Below are positions 1-6,853 of a stretch of DNA of 33,171 nt, piece after piece. This DNA comes from Acetobacteraceae bacterium (GTDB taxonomy: Bacteria; Pseudomonadota; Alphaproteobacteria; Acetobacterales; Acetobacteraceae), in contig DAICYU010000002.1 of the NCBI GenBank assembly GCA_027311485.1, positions 1 to 33,171 of the forward strand, given 5' to 3'. A program made the position numbers and the translations under genes. Under the pieces are notes generated by a model. It was given only the letters and a program-made list of their open reading frames with translations, searched no databases and had not been told where the DNA came from. The stretch's first letter is position 1. The number at the start of each line of letters is the position of its first letter.

Positions 1-165
1 AGCTATCCGCTGCGGTCGAGTTGCGCCGGCACTTTCCAGGCATAACGGATAACGAGAACGCCCGACGCTGCGCCCGCACGATCGCAGGGTGGACAGCGTT
101 CCCTGTCCTCCAGGGGCCAGCGCAGAAAGGCACTGGACGCAGCGGGGCATAACCCCAAGCACACG

Positions 166-426
166 CTACAGGCGCCTGAGCCACTGCCGTGTGCGCCGCA
201 AGGCCTCGGCCGAAGCCGGGTCCAGGCGCCAAGGCCGTTCATCCGCGTCGGCAACAGATTGTTGGCGTGCACAACCGGGGCACCGCGTCTCTCGGCCCGC
301 CGGTCCGACCCGTACCCGTGTGCCGCACCATCCGCACACGATCCGGCCGCGCGGGTCGTCCGCGGCGGCCTGAATGACCTCCGCCAGCAGCGGCGCCCTG
401 ATCCTGCCGATCGGTAAGTACTTCAT
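166..426 (-). CDS. Small zinc-ribbon protein, function unknown
   Basis: An 86-residue protein with two Cys-x-x-Cys knuckles about 17 residues apart (CGWC near residue 31, CPGC near residue 48), the layout of a treble-clef or zinc-ribbon fold. The C-terminal third is rich in Arg and Ala with helical character. The start is well supported: a perfect AGGAGG (435-440 on the minus strand) lies 8 nt before the ATG. No other domain is recognised. Zinc ribbons of this size often bind nucleic acid or partner proteins, but no function can be assigned. It stands alone; nothing convincing follows it in the 165 bases to the window edge. Confidence 0.62.
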   Translation of the reverse strand: MKYLPIGRIRAPLLAEVIQAAADDPRGRIVCGWCGTRVRVGPAGRETRCPGCARQQSVADADERPWRLDPASAEALRRTRQWLRRL

Positions 427-980
427 GCAAGACGCCTCCTGTACGCAGGGTGGGTACTTCCCGACCGAGCTGAATGTTCAGCCAGCCAGAATCGCCATTG
501 CCCGTTGGCGGCGTCGTTGGTCGGGATCGTTCAGGTCTTCGTGGCCCACGGCAATGCCGGCGGTCCATTGTCTCGCCCGGATCTGCACACTGCAACCGGC
601 ATAGCAGGACGCCCCCTATCCCTGATGCAGACCGCAAAGCGGCGGGGCCAATCAACGACACAATTGACCACCCCGGGGCAGCAACACTGCCGGCACCATG
701 TATAATGGATAGGCCGGCCAGCTCGTCGAGACGCAGGAGCGCCTTTCATTCGCCAACCACGAAGTATTTGCGGACGGTGTATTTGTCACGAACATGTTAT
801 TGTTTTGTTGTTGTTGAAAATACCCGCTGGCCATTACGGTGTTCGTGCAACGGCAGGAATGCGTCCGTCGCCGTGGCAGGACTGGTCTGCGTATCTCTGC
901 ATAACCCGCTGATAATGCCGCTGCAAAGCCGGCCAGGGGTTCATAAACCGTGATGTCAACGCAAGCAGAAGGATAATCCA
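427..980. other. Intergenic region before the orphan flp gene
   Basis: About 550 bases between the divergent zinc-ribbon and flp genes. Reading frames here have the Arg/Pro/Ser-rich composition of shadow frames and lack ribosome sites. A TATAAT hexamer occurs at 701-706 but without a good -35 box at normal spacing. The stretch 780-830 is rich in T and G (repeated TTG triplets). It probably holds promoters for both flanking genes; none can be fixed. Confidence 0.4.
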
Positions 981-1163
981 ATGATTCGTTTACTGGCCAG
1001 TCAAGCGCTCGCTTTCCGGCCTTTTTTGAATGACCGGAAGGGCGTTACAGCTCTGGAGTACGGCTTGATCGCCTCATTGGTCGCAATTGCGATTGTCAGC
1101 GCGATCACAACGTTCGGCTCCAATCTCTCGACCGAATTCTCCTACATTTCTCAGGAAGTCTAG
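981..1163 (+). CDS. flp: Flp-type IVb pilin (orphan copy)
   Basis: A 60-residue Flp prepilin: a 21-residue leader ending in Lys-Gly, then mature sequence beginning VTALEYGLIA with the invariant Glu at +5 and Tyr at +6, followed by one hydrophobic helix. Cleavage after Gly21 by the prepilin peptidase (CpaA at 31764-32273) would leave 39 residues. AGAAGGA (967-973) sits 7 nt before the ATG. The mature part is 37/39 identical to the Flp encoded at 32363-32545, at the head of the tad operon, but the leader and codons differ. It lies 30 kb from the operon (unless the replicon is a small circle) and has no tad gene beside it, so it could be a second major or minor pilin subunit. Confidence 0.93.
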   Translation: MIRLLASQALAFRPFLNDRKGVTALEYGLIASLVAIAIVSAITTFGSNLSTEFSYISQEV

Positions 1164-1304
1164 GACCAGGATAGCCGGTATCACCCGAACCCTGATCGCC
1201 GGCACTGCCGGAAGCAGAACGGACCGGTCGCCCGTATCCGTCATCACGGCGCCAAGAGTTGGATACGGCACGGGCGTAACGCCCCCATGCGTGAGGTGTA
1301 TTCC

Positions 1305-1769
1305 ATGGACTGGATAATTGAGCGGATCCGTGCTGAAGCATCCGCCCACCATTATTGGCTGAAGACACAGCATGGTGCGTCGGATGTGCTTGATATCCTG
1401 AAACAGGTACTTGCACCGGACTGGACCGTCGACCGGACAACCGATTGCGACGGCGGGGAGTCCATCATTATCCTGCCATCCAGTCTTGAATCGACTGTCT
1501 CATTCATCCTCTATGAGGAAGCGGGTTCGATCATCGTGGCAACGATCATTGATGATGAGTGGGCCGGGATAAGCAGCTTTGCTTCCTTCAGGGCTGCGGT
1601 GACGGCTCTCATGATCATGACACGATACAGCAACAGAATGCGCGATGCCGACGAACCGCCAGAGCAGGACATCCGGGAAGTGCCGGCCGCGCCGGAGATA
1701 CGAATTGAACCGGAGGCGATCGCCATCGAGCACGTTGCAGGCAGGTTCTTCATAGCGCCTCTGGCGTAG
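1305..1769 (+). CDS. Hypothetical acidic protein downstream of flp
   Basis: A 154-residue protein with no recognised domain. The middle (about residues 45-95) alternates short hydrophobic strands and helices (for example IIILPSS, SIIVATIID), suggesting a small alpha/beta cytoplasmic fold; the last 40 residues are rich in Glu and Pro. No signal peptide or convincing membrane helix. The ATG at 1305 is preferred over one 18 nt upstream because GAGGTG lies 8 nt before it. It follows the orphan flp gene by 141 nt in the same direction and may share its transcript, which hints at a pilus-related role, but this is position only. Confidence 0.6.
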   Translation: MDWIIERIRAEASAHHYWLKTQHGASDVLDILKQVLAPDWTVDRTTDCDGGESIIILPSSLESTVSFILYEEAGSIIVATIIDDEWAGISSFASFRAAVTALMIMTRYSNRMRDADEPPEQDIREVPAAPEIRIEPEAIAIEHVAGRFFIAPLA

Positions 1770-1796
1770 CCCTGATCCAGCCTCGGCAGCCGTGCG

Positions 1797-1810
1797 TGGG
1801 GTTAACCGAC
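1797..1810 (+). repeat. Satellite iteron-like copy
   Basis: TGGGGTTAACCGAC at 1797-1810 matches 14 of the 17 positions of the origin iteron TGTGGGGTTAACCGACC. A half copy in the other orientation (GTCGGTTAAC) follows at 1864-1873. Both lie upstream of the PAP2 gene, about 2 kb from the main iteron cluster. They could bind RepA and act as an incompatibility or copy-control site. Confidence 0.6.
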
Positions 1811-1901
1811 GCAGGCCACGACCTGCTGGTGCGGCAGGCCGATCCGGTATCAATCGGTACGGAGTCGGTTAACGGTCATTCCGACACAAGGACTTCAGGA
1901 C

Positions 1902-2792
1902 ATGATGCTGTCCGCACTGATCTGGCTGTTTATCATCGCCATTGCCGCAGCCGATGGCCTGCTGCTGACTTTTCAGCATCTGGCCGTGATCATGCCATGG
2001 TCCTGCCTGCTGGGTACCGGATGCCTGTGTGCGCTGGCCTTTCTGTACCAGCATCGCTCCCCGCCGCTGGCGCGTCTGGCCATGGCCGGGGCGCAGCTGG
2101 TTGCCTTCAGCAATGCCGTGGCGCTGCTGACCTACGCCGCCATGGCAGCCACGCCGTTTCCCCTGGCGGATGCCTTGCTGGCACGGGCTGACGCGGCCCT
2201 GGGCTTCGACTGGGTGGGCTGGCTGCACGTCGTCAACGCGCATCCCTCCGTGCACCTTGCCCTCTCGCTCGCCTATGCCAGCGTCTCGGTGCAGGGGCTG
2301 TTCCTGATCGGCTACCTGGCCATCACCCGTCCGGAACGCGCCCAGGCGCTGCTGCTGGCGGGTATCCTGTCCATGATCCTCATCACGCCCATCATGGCAT
2401 TGCTGCCCGCCGCCGGCGCTCGCTACGCCTATGGTGTGGGCGGCATCGAGTCATGGACGTACGACGTCCTGGCCCTGCATGCCCACACGATGCGCACGAT
2501 CGACCATTTCGACGGCATTGTCGCGTTTCCGTCCTATCACACCGTCCTGGCTGTACTGTTCGCGTATGCGGCGCGTGGCCAGCGTTGGTTTCTGCCAGTG
2601 CTGTGCCTCAATCTGGTGATGATTGCATCCGTCATGACCGAAGGCGCCCATTATGCCGTCGATATGCTGGCTGGCCTTGTGACCGCCGGTGTTGCCATTG
2701 CTGCGACCCAGGCGCTTGTCGGTCGGCTGCGGAACCGTCGTCTGTCGCTGCCCACCCGTTTCGCGAAGGCGCCGGAACCGGCGCTTCCATAA
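1902..2792 (+). CDS. PAP2-superfamily membrane phosphatase / phosphotransferase
   Basis: A 296-residue polytopic membrane protein of the PAP2_3 type, related to inositol-phosphorylceramide synthase and lipid phosphatases. The FPSYH motif (His213) and GAHYAVD motif (His250, Asp254) are the C2 and C3 catalytic parts of the PAP2 active site, facing the outer side of the inner membrane. Members hydrolyse or transfer lipid phosphates or isoprenyl pyrophosphates; the substrate here is unknown. AAGGA lies 9 nt before the ATG at 1902. A GC-rich inverted repeat (GCGCCGG/CCGGCGC, about 2768-2784) lies in the last codons but lacks a T-run. The gene is flanked on both sides by iteron-like sequences and converges on repA. 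Lipid-carrier recycling would suit the nearby glycan genes. Confidence 0.82.
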   Translation: MMLSALIWLFIIAIAAADGLLLTFQHLAVIMPWSCLLGTGCLCALAFLYQHRSPPLARLAMAGAQLVAFSNAVALLTYAAMAATPFPLADALLARADAALGFDWVGWLHVVNAHPSVHLALSLAYASVSVQGLFLIGYLAITRPERAQALLLAGILSMILITPIMALLPAAGARYAYGVGGIESWTYDVLALHAHTMRTIDHFDGIVAFPSYHTVLAVLFAYAARGQRWFLPVLCLNLVMIASVMTEGAHYAVDMLAGLVTAGVAIAATQALVGRLRNRRLSLPTRFAKAPEPALP

Positions 2793-2798
2793 CCGGGG

Positions 2799-2815
2799 TG
2801 TGGGGTTAACCGACC
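2799..2815 (+). repeat. Iteron copy overlapping the repA stop codon
   Basis: Exact 17-bp iteron TGTGGGGTTAACCGACC in the 13-bp gap between the PAP2 gene and repA. The repA stop codon TAA (2806-2808 on the minus strand) is part of the repeat, so the last codons of repA are dictated by it. Confidence 0.8.
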
Positions 2816-3741
2816 GCCAGCCGAGGCACGGGGGGACGGGAAGGGTGCAGGGTGATGCCTTTTTCCTCGATCTCGACCTGCGCTTCCGGATAGGCGGCAA
2901 GGGCGGCGCTCATGGCCTCGATAAAACTCGGCTTGAAGTGCTTCATGGCCCGGAAACCGCCGCCGAACTGCGCAAAGATCGCCGGCCAGGAGATCGCTGT
3001 CGGCTTGCCAAGCTGGTGGCACCGCCAGGCGAGCCAGACATAGATGTCCAACGACATGGAACGGTCCCGAAGCTGTCGGATGGCCGCCTCCAGCAGCGGA
3101 ACCGGATGCTCCTTCAGCGCCCGCCAGAATACCTCATCCAGCACGACACGTTCTTCCCACAGGCTTCCCTGCTCGTTTTCCGGCACTTTGAACCGCAAGC
3201 CGGACGTTACGATCGCGCCGCGTGTCCAGCCTTCCTGTTCCTCGTCTTCCCAGAAAAATTTTAGGGTGCAGGCGGAAATCCGCGCGGCCTGTTCGCGCAG
3301 GCTTTTGGCGGTTTCGCCGCCGATCGCCAGTCCCATCCGCTCCATCCAGTCGCGCATCGATCGGCCGAGGGCGACTTCCCGGCTGCCGGTGCGCACGGCC
3401 TGGGTCTGCAGATACAGCAGGATCATCCGGGCGCGGGCGCCATAGGGAACGCCATAGTTGACCACTTTGCCACGGGTTTTCATCCGCCCGGGCTCCACCC
3501 ACAGCGTGACCCGGTGGCCTTTCTTTTCCCATGTCTGGTCGTCGGGCAGGCGCTTATGCGGCAGGCTGGTCAGGCAAAAGCCAGTATAGCTGATGCCGAT
3601 GCGCTGGCTTTCGTCGGCCAATACTTCAGCGGCAATATCCACCAGCGACCGCTGATTGGCCGGAACCATATTTCTGGCCTGTTCTCGGCCATGCAACAAC
3701 ACAAGCTGGTGGATGCTATTGGGTGCAGCCGGGCTGTTCAC
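2806..3741 (-). CDS. repA: Plasmid replication initiator, RepA_C family
   Basis: A 311-residue protein with the hallmarks of the RepA_C family of plasmid initiators (Pfam family 'plasmid encoded RepA protein'): an N-terminal helical part followed by the FCLTSLPHKRLPDD stretch (about residues 56-69), the YGVPYGARARMILLYLQTQA core (about 98-117) and a basic C-terminal half. Such proteins bind iterons and load the replication machinery. The start is GTG at 3741, because an in-frame TGA lies 16 codons upstream with no ATG between; GAGGG lies 4 nt before it. The GTG overlaps the stop of a short leader frame (see 3738-3793). Iterons lie upstream (3800-3995) and on the stop codon. The protein implies theta replication controlled by iterons. 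Confidence 0.9.
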   Translation of the reverse strand: MNSPAAPNSIHQLVLLHGREQARNMVPANQRSLVDIAAEVLADESQRIGISYTGFCLTSLPHKRLPDDQTWEKKGHRVTLWVEPGRMKTRGKVVNYGVPYGARARMILLYLQTQAVRTGSREVALGRSMRDWMERMGLAIGGETAKSLREQAARISACTLKFFWEDEEQEGWTRGAIVTSGLRFKVPENEQGSLWEERVVLDEVFWRALKEHPVPLLEAAIRQLRDRSMSLDIYVWLAWRCHQLGKPTAISWPAIFAQFGGGFRAMKHFKPSFIEAMSAALAAYPEAQVEIEEKGITLHPSRPPVPRLAVG

Positions 3742-3793
3742 ATTGCCCTCATGACCAGATCGTTCCGCACACTGCCCACAAGAAAATCCTCAT
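3738..3793 (-). promoter_or_regulatory. Chained leader peptides in front of repA
   Basis: On the minus strand a 14-codon frame (ATG at 3793, peptide MRIFLWAVCGTIWS) ends in TGA at 3749-3751. That stop overlaps as ATGA the start of a 4-codon frame (MRAM, ATG at 3752), whose TGA at 3738-3740 overlaps the GTG start of repA (3739-3741). Three frames are therefore joined stop-to-start. Leader peptides coupled to rep translation are known in several plasmid families (for example IncFII); translational coupling here is inferred. The first ATG has no clear ribosome site. Confidence 0.45.
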
Positions 3794-3799
3794 GTTAAC

Positions 3800-3816
3800 T
3801 GTGGGGTTAACCGACC
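3800..3816 (+). repeat. Iteron, forward copy
   Basis: Exact TGTGGGGTTAACCGACC, identical to the copy at 2799-2815. It lies 7 bp upstream of the first leader ATG, so RepA bound here could repress its own transcript. Confidence 0.8.
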
Positions 3817-3856
3817 AAGCTATTAGAAGTTAGTAGATTCTTAATTAGTAGTTCAG

Positions 3857-3995
3857 CCGGTTAACCCCACGGGATAACCCCGAGTCGGTCGGTTAACCCC
3901 ACACCTTGGTCGGTTAACCCCACGGGATAACCCGACACCGCTGTGGATAGTATGCCGTCGCCGCCCGCCCGGTCGGTTAACCCCACGGGATAACC
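3857..3995 (-). repeat. Cluster of four inverted iterons with GGGATAACC half-sites
   Basis: GGTCGGTTAACCCCAC (the reverse complement of the iteron) occurs at 3887-3903, 3908-3923 and 3971-3986, and with a diverged 5' end at 3857-3870. Three of the four copies are followed directly by a second conserved block GGGATAACC(C) at 3871-3880, 3924-3933 and 3987-3995. The bipartite unit is a likely RepA binding array. Confidence 0.82.
3942..3950 (-). promoter_or_regulatory. DnaA box
   Basis: CTATCCACA on the minus strand matches 8 of 9 positions of the consensus TTATCCACA, and lies between iterons, where host DnaA would assist origin opening. Confidence 0.6.
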
Positions 3996-4813
3996 TGCGC
4001 CCGAGTCGCGCTGCCGTGATCATGTTGTTGCCGTTGCGACTCGGGTCGCTTCTGTCCCCGGCCAAAGCGGCGGCTCAGCGTCACCGACGGTTGCTCGACC
4101 GTCCGCCACAGCACCCATCCGGTCAGCACGGCCACAGGAATCGCCGGAATAGCCGCCCACGGACCCCAGCACCGAACGGCCGCCGACAGGACGAGCCAAT
4201 GCGACAGATACAGGCTGTAGGATACGGTGCCGAGCCATTGCGGGATTGCGCGTTCGAGCCAGGGCAGGCGGGGGACACGCCGGTGCAGCACCGCACCGGC
4301 CAGAAAGCACGCGCCGATGCCGATCCTGCCATCCAGCATCGTCAGGCCGAACCACGCCAGCGCGCCGGCGGCCAGACGCCAGCGCGGCCCTGTCACGCTC
4401 CATACGATCGCAGGCATGAACAGCATCGCCCATGCCTCGACACACAGCGACCAGCCCGGCGGATCGGCCGGCGAGGACACGACCGGATACCAGACGAATT
4501 CCGACCAGGAGGAGACGGGGTGGACCAGCACCGATCCGGCGGCCAGGCAGGCCGCATAGACCGGCCAGAGCCTGACAAGGCGCCGCACCAGGAAGACCAT
4601 GACATGGCCGTCCCAGGCCCGGGTCAGCACATGGGCGGATATGGCGAAGAACACCAGGACAGCCAGGCCGCCCAGGTTGTTGAGCAGCGGGGCCGCCATG
4701 CGCACGGCCAATCCACCGGCGCCGCCCGCGGCCAGCATGCCTGCGGCGTGGTCCAGCACCACGATCAGCGCCAGAACGCCGCGAAGCCCGTCCAGCGCGG
4801 CAATACGCTTCAT
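3977..4813 (-). CDS. Acyltransferase-3 family membrane protein
   Basis: A polytopic inner-membrane O-acyltransferase (278 residues from the chosen start) of the acyltransferase-3/OafA family, which acetylates surface sugars. Family marks: IAALDGLRG at the N-terminus followed by a histidine in the first helix (VVLDH), a W-S-L-x-x-E segment in the middle, and SYSLYLSHW near the C-terminus. The ATG at 4813 is preferred because the family starts there; an in-frame ATG at 4882 would add 23 uncharacteristic residues. It is shorter than the usual 340-380 residues. The C-terminus runs into the origin: its last codons and TAA stop lie inside the iteron at 3971-3986. It lies 138 nt downstream of the DUF6311 gene on the same strand. 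Confidence 0.85.
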   Translation of the reverse strand: MKRIAALDGLRGVLALIVVLDHAAGMLAAGGAGGLAVRMAAPLLNNLGGLAVLVFFAISAHVLTRAWDGHVMVFLVRRLVRLWPVYAACLAAGSVLVHPVSSWSEFVWYPVVSSPADPPGWSLCVEAWAMLFMPAIVWSVTGPRWRLAAGALAWFGLTMLDGRIGIGACFLAGAVLHRRVPRLPWLERAIPQWLGTVSYSLYLSHWLVLSAAVRCWGPWAAIPAIPVAVLTGWVLWRTVEQPSVTLSRRFGRGQKRPESQRQQHDHGSATRAQVIPWG

Positions 4814-4951
4814 CGGCCAGCAGCCTGAACAGCCATCGATGATCCTGCCGTTATCCGGCCCGGGCGGAAGGCCGCCAGGCATTCCCTGTACCGGACCGGC
4901 GAACGTGCAGAATTCGGGATGGATGTTTTCATGTAACGTAAATGTTATTAC

Positions 4952-6592
4952 TCAGGCGCCGGGCTTGTGGCATGTGCGCCCGACCGCGACATCCGCACAC
5001 ACCACCCCCGCCCCCAGCCGGTCCGGTCGCAGACGATCGCGGACGGATGGCAGGAACAGCCGCGTCTCCCCGGCAATCAGCGGCGCATCCAGCCCGGCTT
5101 CCAGGGCCCGCGCGCAGACCGCATCGGTCGGCGGATGCACCAGCCGCATATCCGTCAGCCTGGCCCCGGCCCGCAGCGCGATCAGCTGGTATGCGGTTGC
5201 CGCGACCGCCCCGGCCCCGCATCGCGGCACGACGCGGAACAGCGTTGTGCCCGGCGGTATCGTGAACGGCGCCGGTACTGCGAACGCAGCGGGCACGGCA
5301 TCGGTGCCGGCCAAATAGCGCCGAAGACCGGCGCGCAGAGGCGCATCGTCCACCCATTGCAGCACAAGACCTGCCGCCAGCAGTGGTGCCAGCAACGCCG
5401 GCCGCAGCCTCGTCGCCAGCAGCCCGACCGCCGCCACCACCCCCGCATCATCCACCACCCACACCGCTCGGCCGGACGCGCGGACCACGCCGAAAATCTG
5501 CTCCAGCAACCGCGATTGCAGCGGAATCAGGTCGAGGGCGCCAAGCGTGACATGCGGCGTCACCGCCAACCCGGACAGTCCCAGCAGGACCAGGATCAGT
5601 CCGGCCCAGCGGCGGCGTATCGTTCGGCGGGACGCCGAACCGATCCACAGCAGGCAGGCAGCGGCTGCGGCCAGCAGCAGCAGGATGCCGGCGCCCAGGT
5701 AGTTGAACCCCTCATACTGGTAACCTGTCGCATCCAGGATCGGCAGATCCGCGCCGAACAGGCCGGATTTCTGTGGCAGAACCGGCGACAGCAGGTTCAT
5801 CGAATACAGGCCGAAACCGGGGCCGCCCTGTCCCAGGCCGCCATTCAGCAGAACGAACAGCCCGACCGGCAGCACGACGGCCAGGCCGAACCGGCGTGCC
5901 TCGGCGCGGGTGCCTTCGGCGCGCCGGAGCATCATCCCGACCAGGGGTGCCGACAGCGTCGCGGCGCAGAACAGATACAGATAGGGGTGGACCAGCACCG
6001 CCAGCAGCAGCAGGGCGAACATCGCCCCGGACCGCGGCGGCGCTTCGGTTGCCAATGGCCGAGCCGCCAGCCCCAGCGCCGCCAGCAGGAGGAACTGGCC
6101 CATCAGGTTGATGTGCACGATGCGGAACAGATACGCCGGCAGCAGCAGCGCCAGACCGGCCGCCGCAGCCGCTGCAAGCCATGCGTTCAGGCGCCCGGGA
6201 GCCGGCTGCAGGGCGGTGAAGGCGCGCAGCGCATAGACGGCGGCGATGGGCTGCAGGATGAAACAGCCAGCCAGCCAGACGCCGAACAGATTGACCGTGT
6301 GGCCCAGGGCTCCGGCCAGCGGCTTGGCCAGCAGCGAAACCGCCGGGTTGCTGTCGGTCATGGCGATCGACACGCCATCCGGCCACGCCAGCGCAGGTGC
6401 GCGCAGCAACGGCCAGTGCCAGCCCGGCGCCTGAAAGGCGATATGGCCCGCCAGGTTCGTCGGCAGATCGCCGCCAGGCACGGCGAACATCCCGCCCGTA
6501 CCGGCCAGCACCGCCCAGGGCAGGACATACAGGACCCAGGACAGGCCGATCAGGGCGGCCAGGCCGTATTGCGCCAGCCAGTCGTCCTGCAT
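4952..6592 (-). CDS. DUF6311 polytopic membrane protein (GT-C-like)
   Basis: A 546-residue protein with about ten hydrophobic helices. It shares with the gene at 13423-15192 the marker segments YSMNLLSP, (Q)YEGFNYLGAG and a HPYL helix, and both match the DUF6311 family of uncharacterised membrane proteins. The layout (acidic residues in the first outer loop, many helices, a soluble C-terminal part) resembles GT-C glycosyltransferases that use polyprenyl-phosphate sugars; that activity is inference. An in-frame GTG at 6670 would give 572 residues; the ATG at 6592, with GGA 7 nt before it, begins just before the first helix. Gene and start are GC-rich like the other glycan genes. It is divergent from the membrane protein at 6854. 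Confidence 0.8.
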   Translation of the reverse strand: MQDDWLAQYGLAALIGLSWVLYVLPWAVLAGTGGMFAVPGGDLPTNLAGHIAFQAPGWHWPLLRAPALAWPDGVSIAMTDSNPAVSLLAKPLAGALGHTVNLFGVWLAGCFILQPIAAVYALRAFTALQPAPGRLNAWLAAAAAAGLALLLPAYLFRIVHINLMGQFLLLAALGLAARPLATEAPPRSGAMFALLLLAVLVHPYLYLFCAATLSAPLVGMMLRRAEGTRAEARRFGLAVVLPVGLFVLLNGGLGQGGPGFGLYSMNLLSPVLPQKSGLFGADLPILDATGYQYEGFNYLGAGILLLLAAAAACLLWIGSASRRTIRRRWAGLILVLLGLSGLAVTPHVTLGALDLIPLQSRLLEQIFGVVRASGRAVWVVDDAGVVAAVGLLATRLRPALLAPLLAAGLVLQWVDDAPLRAGLRRYLAGTDAVPAAFAVPAPFTIPPGTTLFRVVPRCGAGAVAATAYQLIALRAGARLTDMRLVHPPTDAVCARALEAGLDAPLIAGETRLFLPSVRDRLRPDRLGAGVVCADVAVGRTCHKPGA

Positions 6593-6853
6593 CAGCCAGT
6601 CCGGCCAGGCCCCGGTTCGGCCCGGCCGGGCAATACTGCACCGGCCATACTTCGTTCCGGAGCCGATCACGTAATTTTCATCCGTTTTTACTGATGTGGA
6701 AGAAGACGATATTATAACGTATGTTAAATCTTATCTGACCGAACCAGACATCCGGAAATACGGGGATCACCGGATTGTGGCCGACATGGCACCAATTGTC
6801 TCGACCACGCAGCAACCCCCGCTTGCTTCGGGCGCATTCGCAAGAGGTCCGCA

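Larger units (their letters stand above)
3800..3995. other. oriV: Putative plasmid origin of replication (oriV)
   Basis: The region upstream of repA holds one forward iteron (3800-3816), an AT-rich stretch with repeated TTAGTAG (3817-3856), four reverse iterons (3857-3995) and a DnaA-box-like site (3942-3950). This combination is the standard architecture of an iteron-controlled theta origin; the AT-rich stretch is the likely unwinding element. Confidence 0.8.

Noticed and set aside
1..165. Two short minus-strand frames near the window start, one (about 53 codons from GTG 164) with Cys-x-x-Cys motifs, one (from ATG 150) open to the edge
   Set aside because: Neither has a ribosome site, and the two frames overlap with similar composition; coding cannot be supported.
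474..953. Plus-strand open frame of 159 codons before the orphan flp
   Set aside because: Arg/Ser/Pro-rich composition, no domain and no ribosome site; it overlaps the likely promoter region of flp.
2768..2784. Terminator at the end of the PAP2 gene
   Set aside because: GC-rich stem is inside the coding sequence and has no T-run after it.
4967..6694. Very long plus-strand frame opposite the first DUF6311 gene
   Set aside because: Gln/Arg-rich shadow of a GC-rich gene; the minus-strand frame has clear membrane helices and family motifs.
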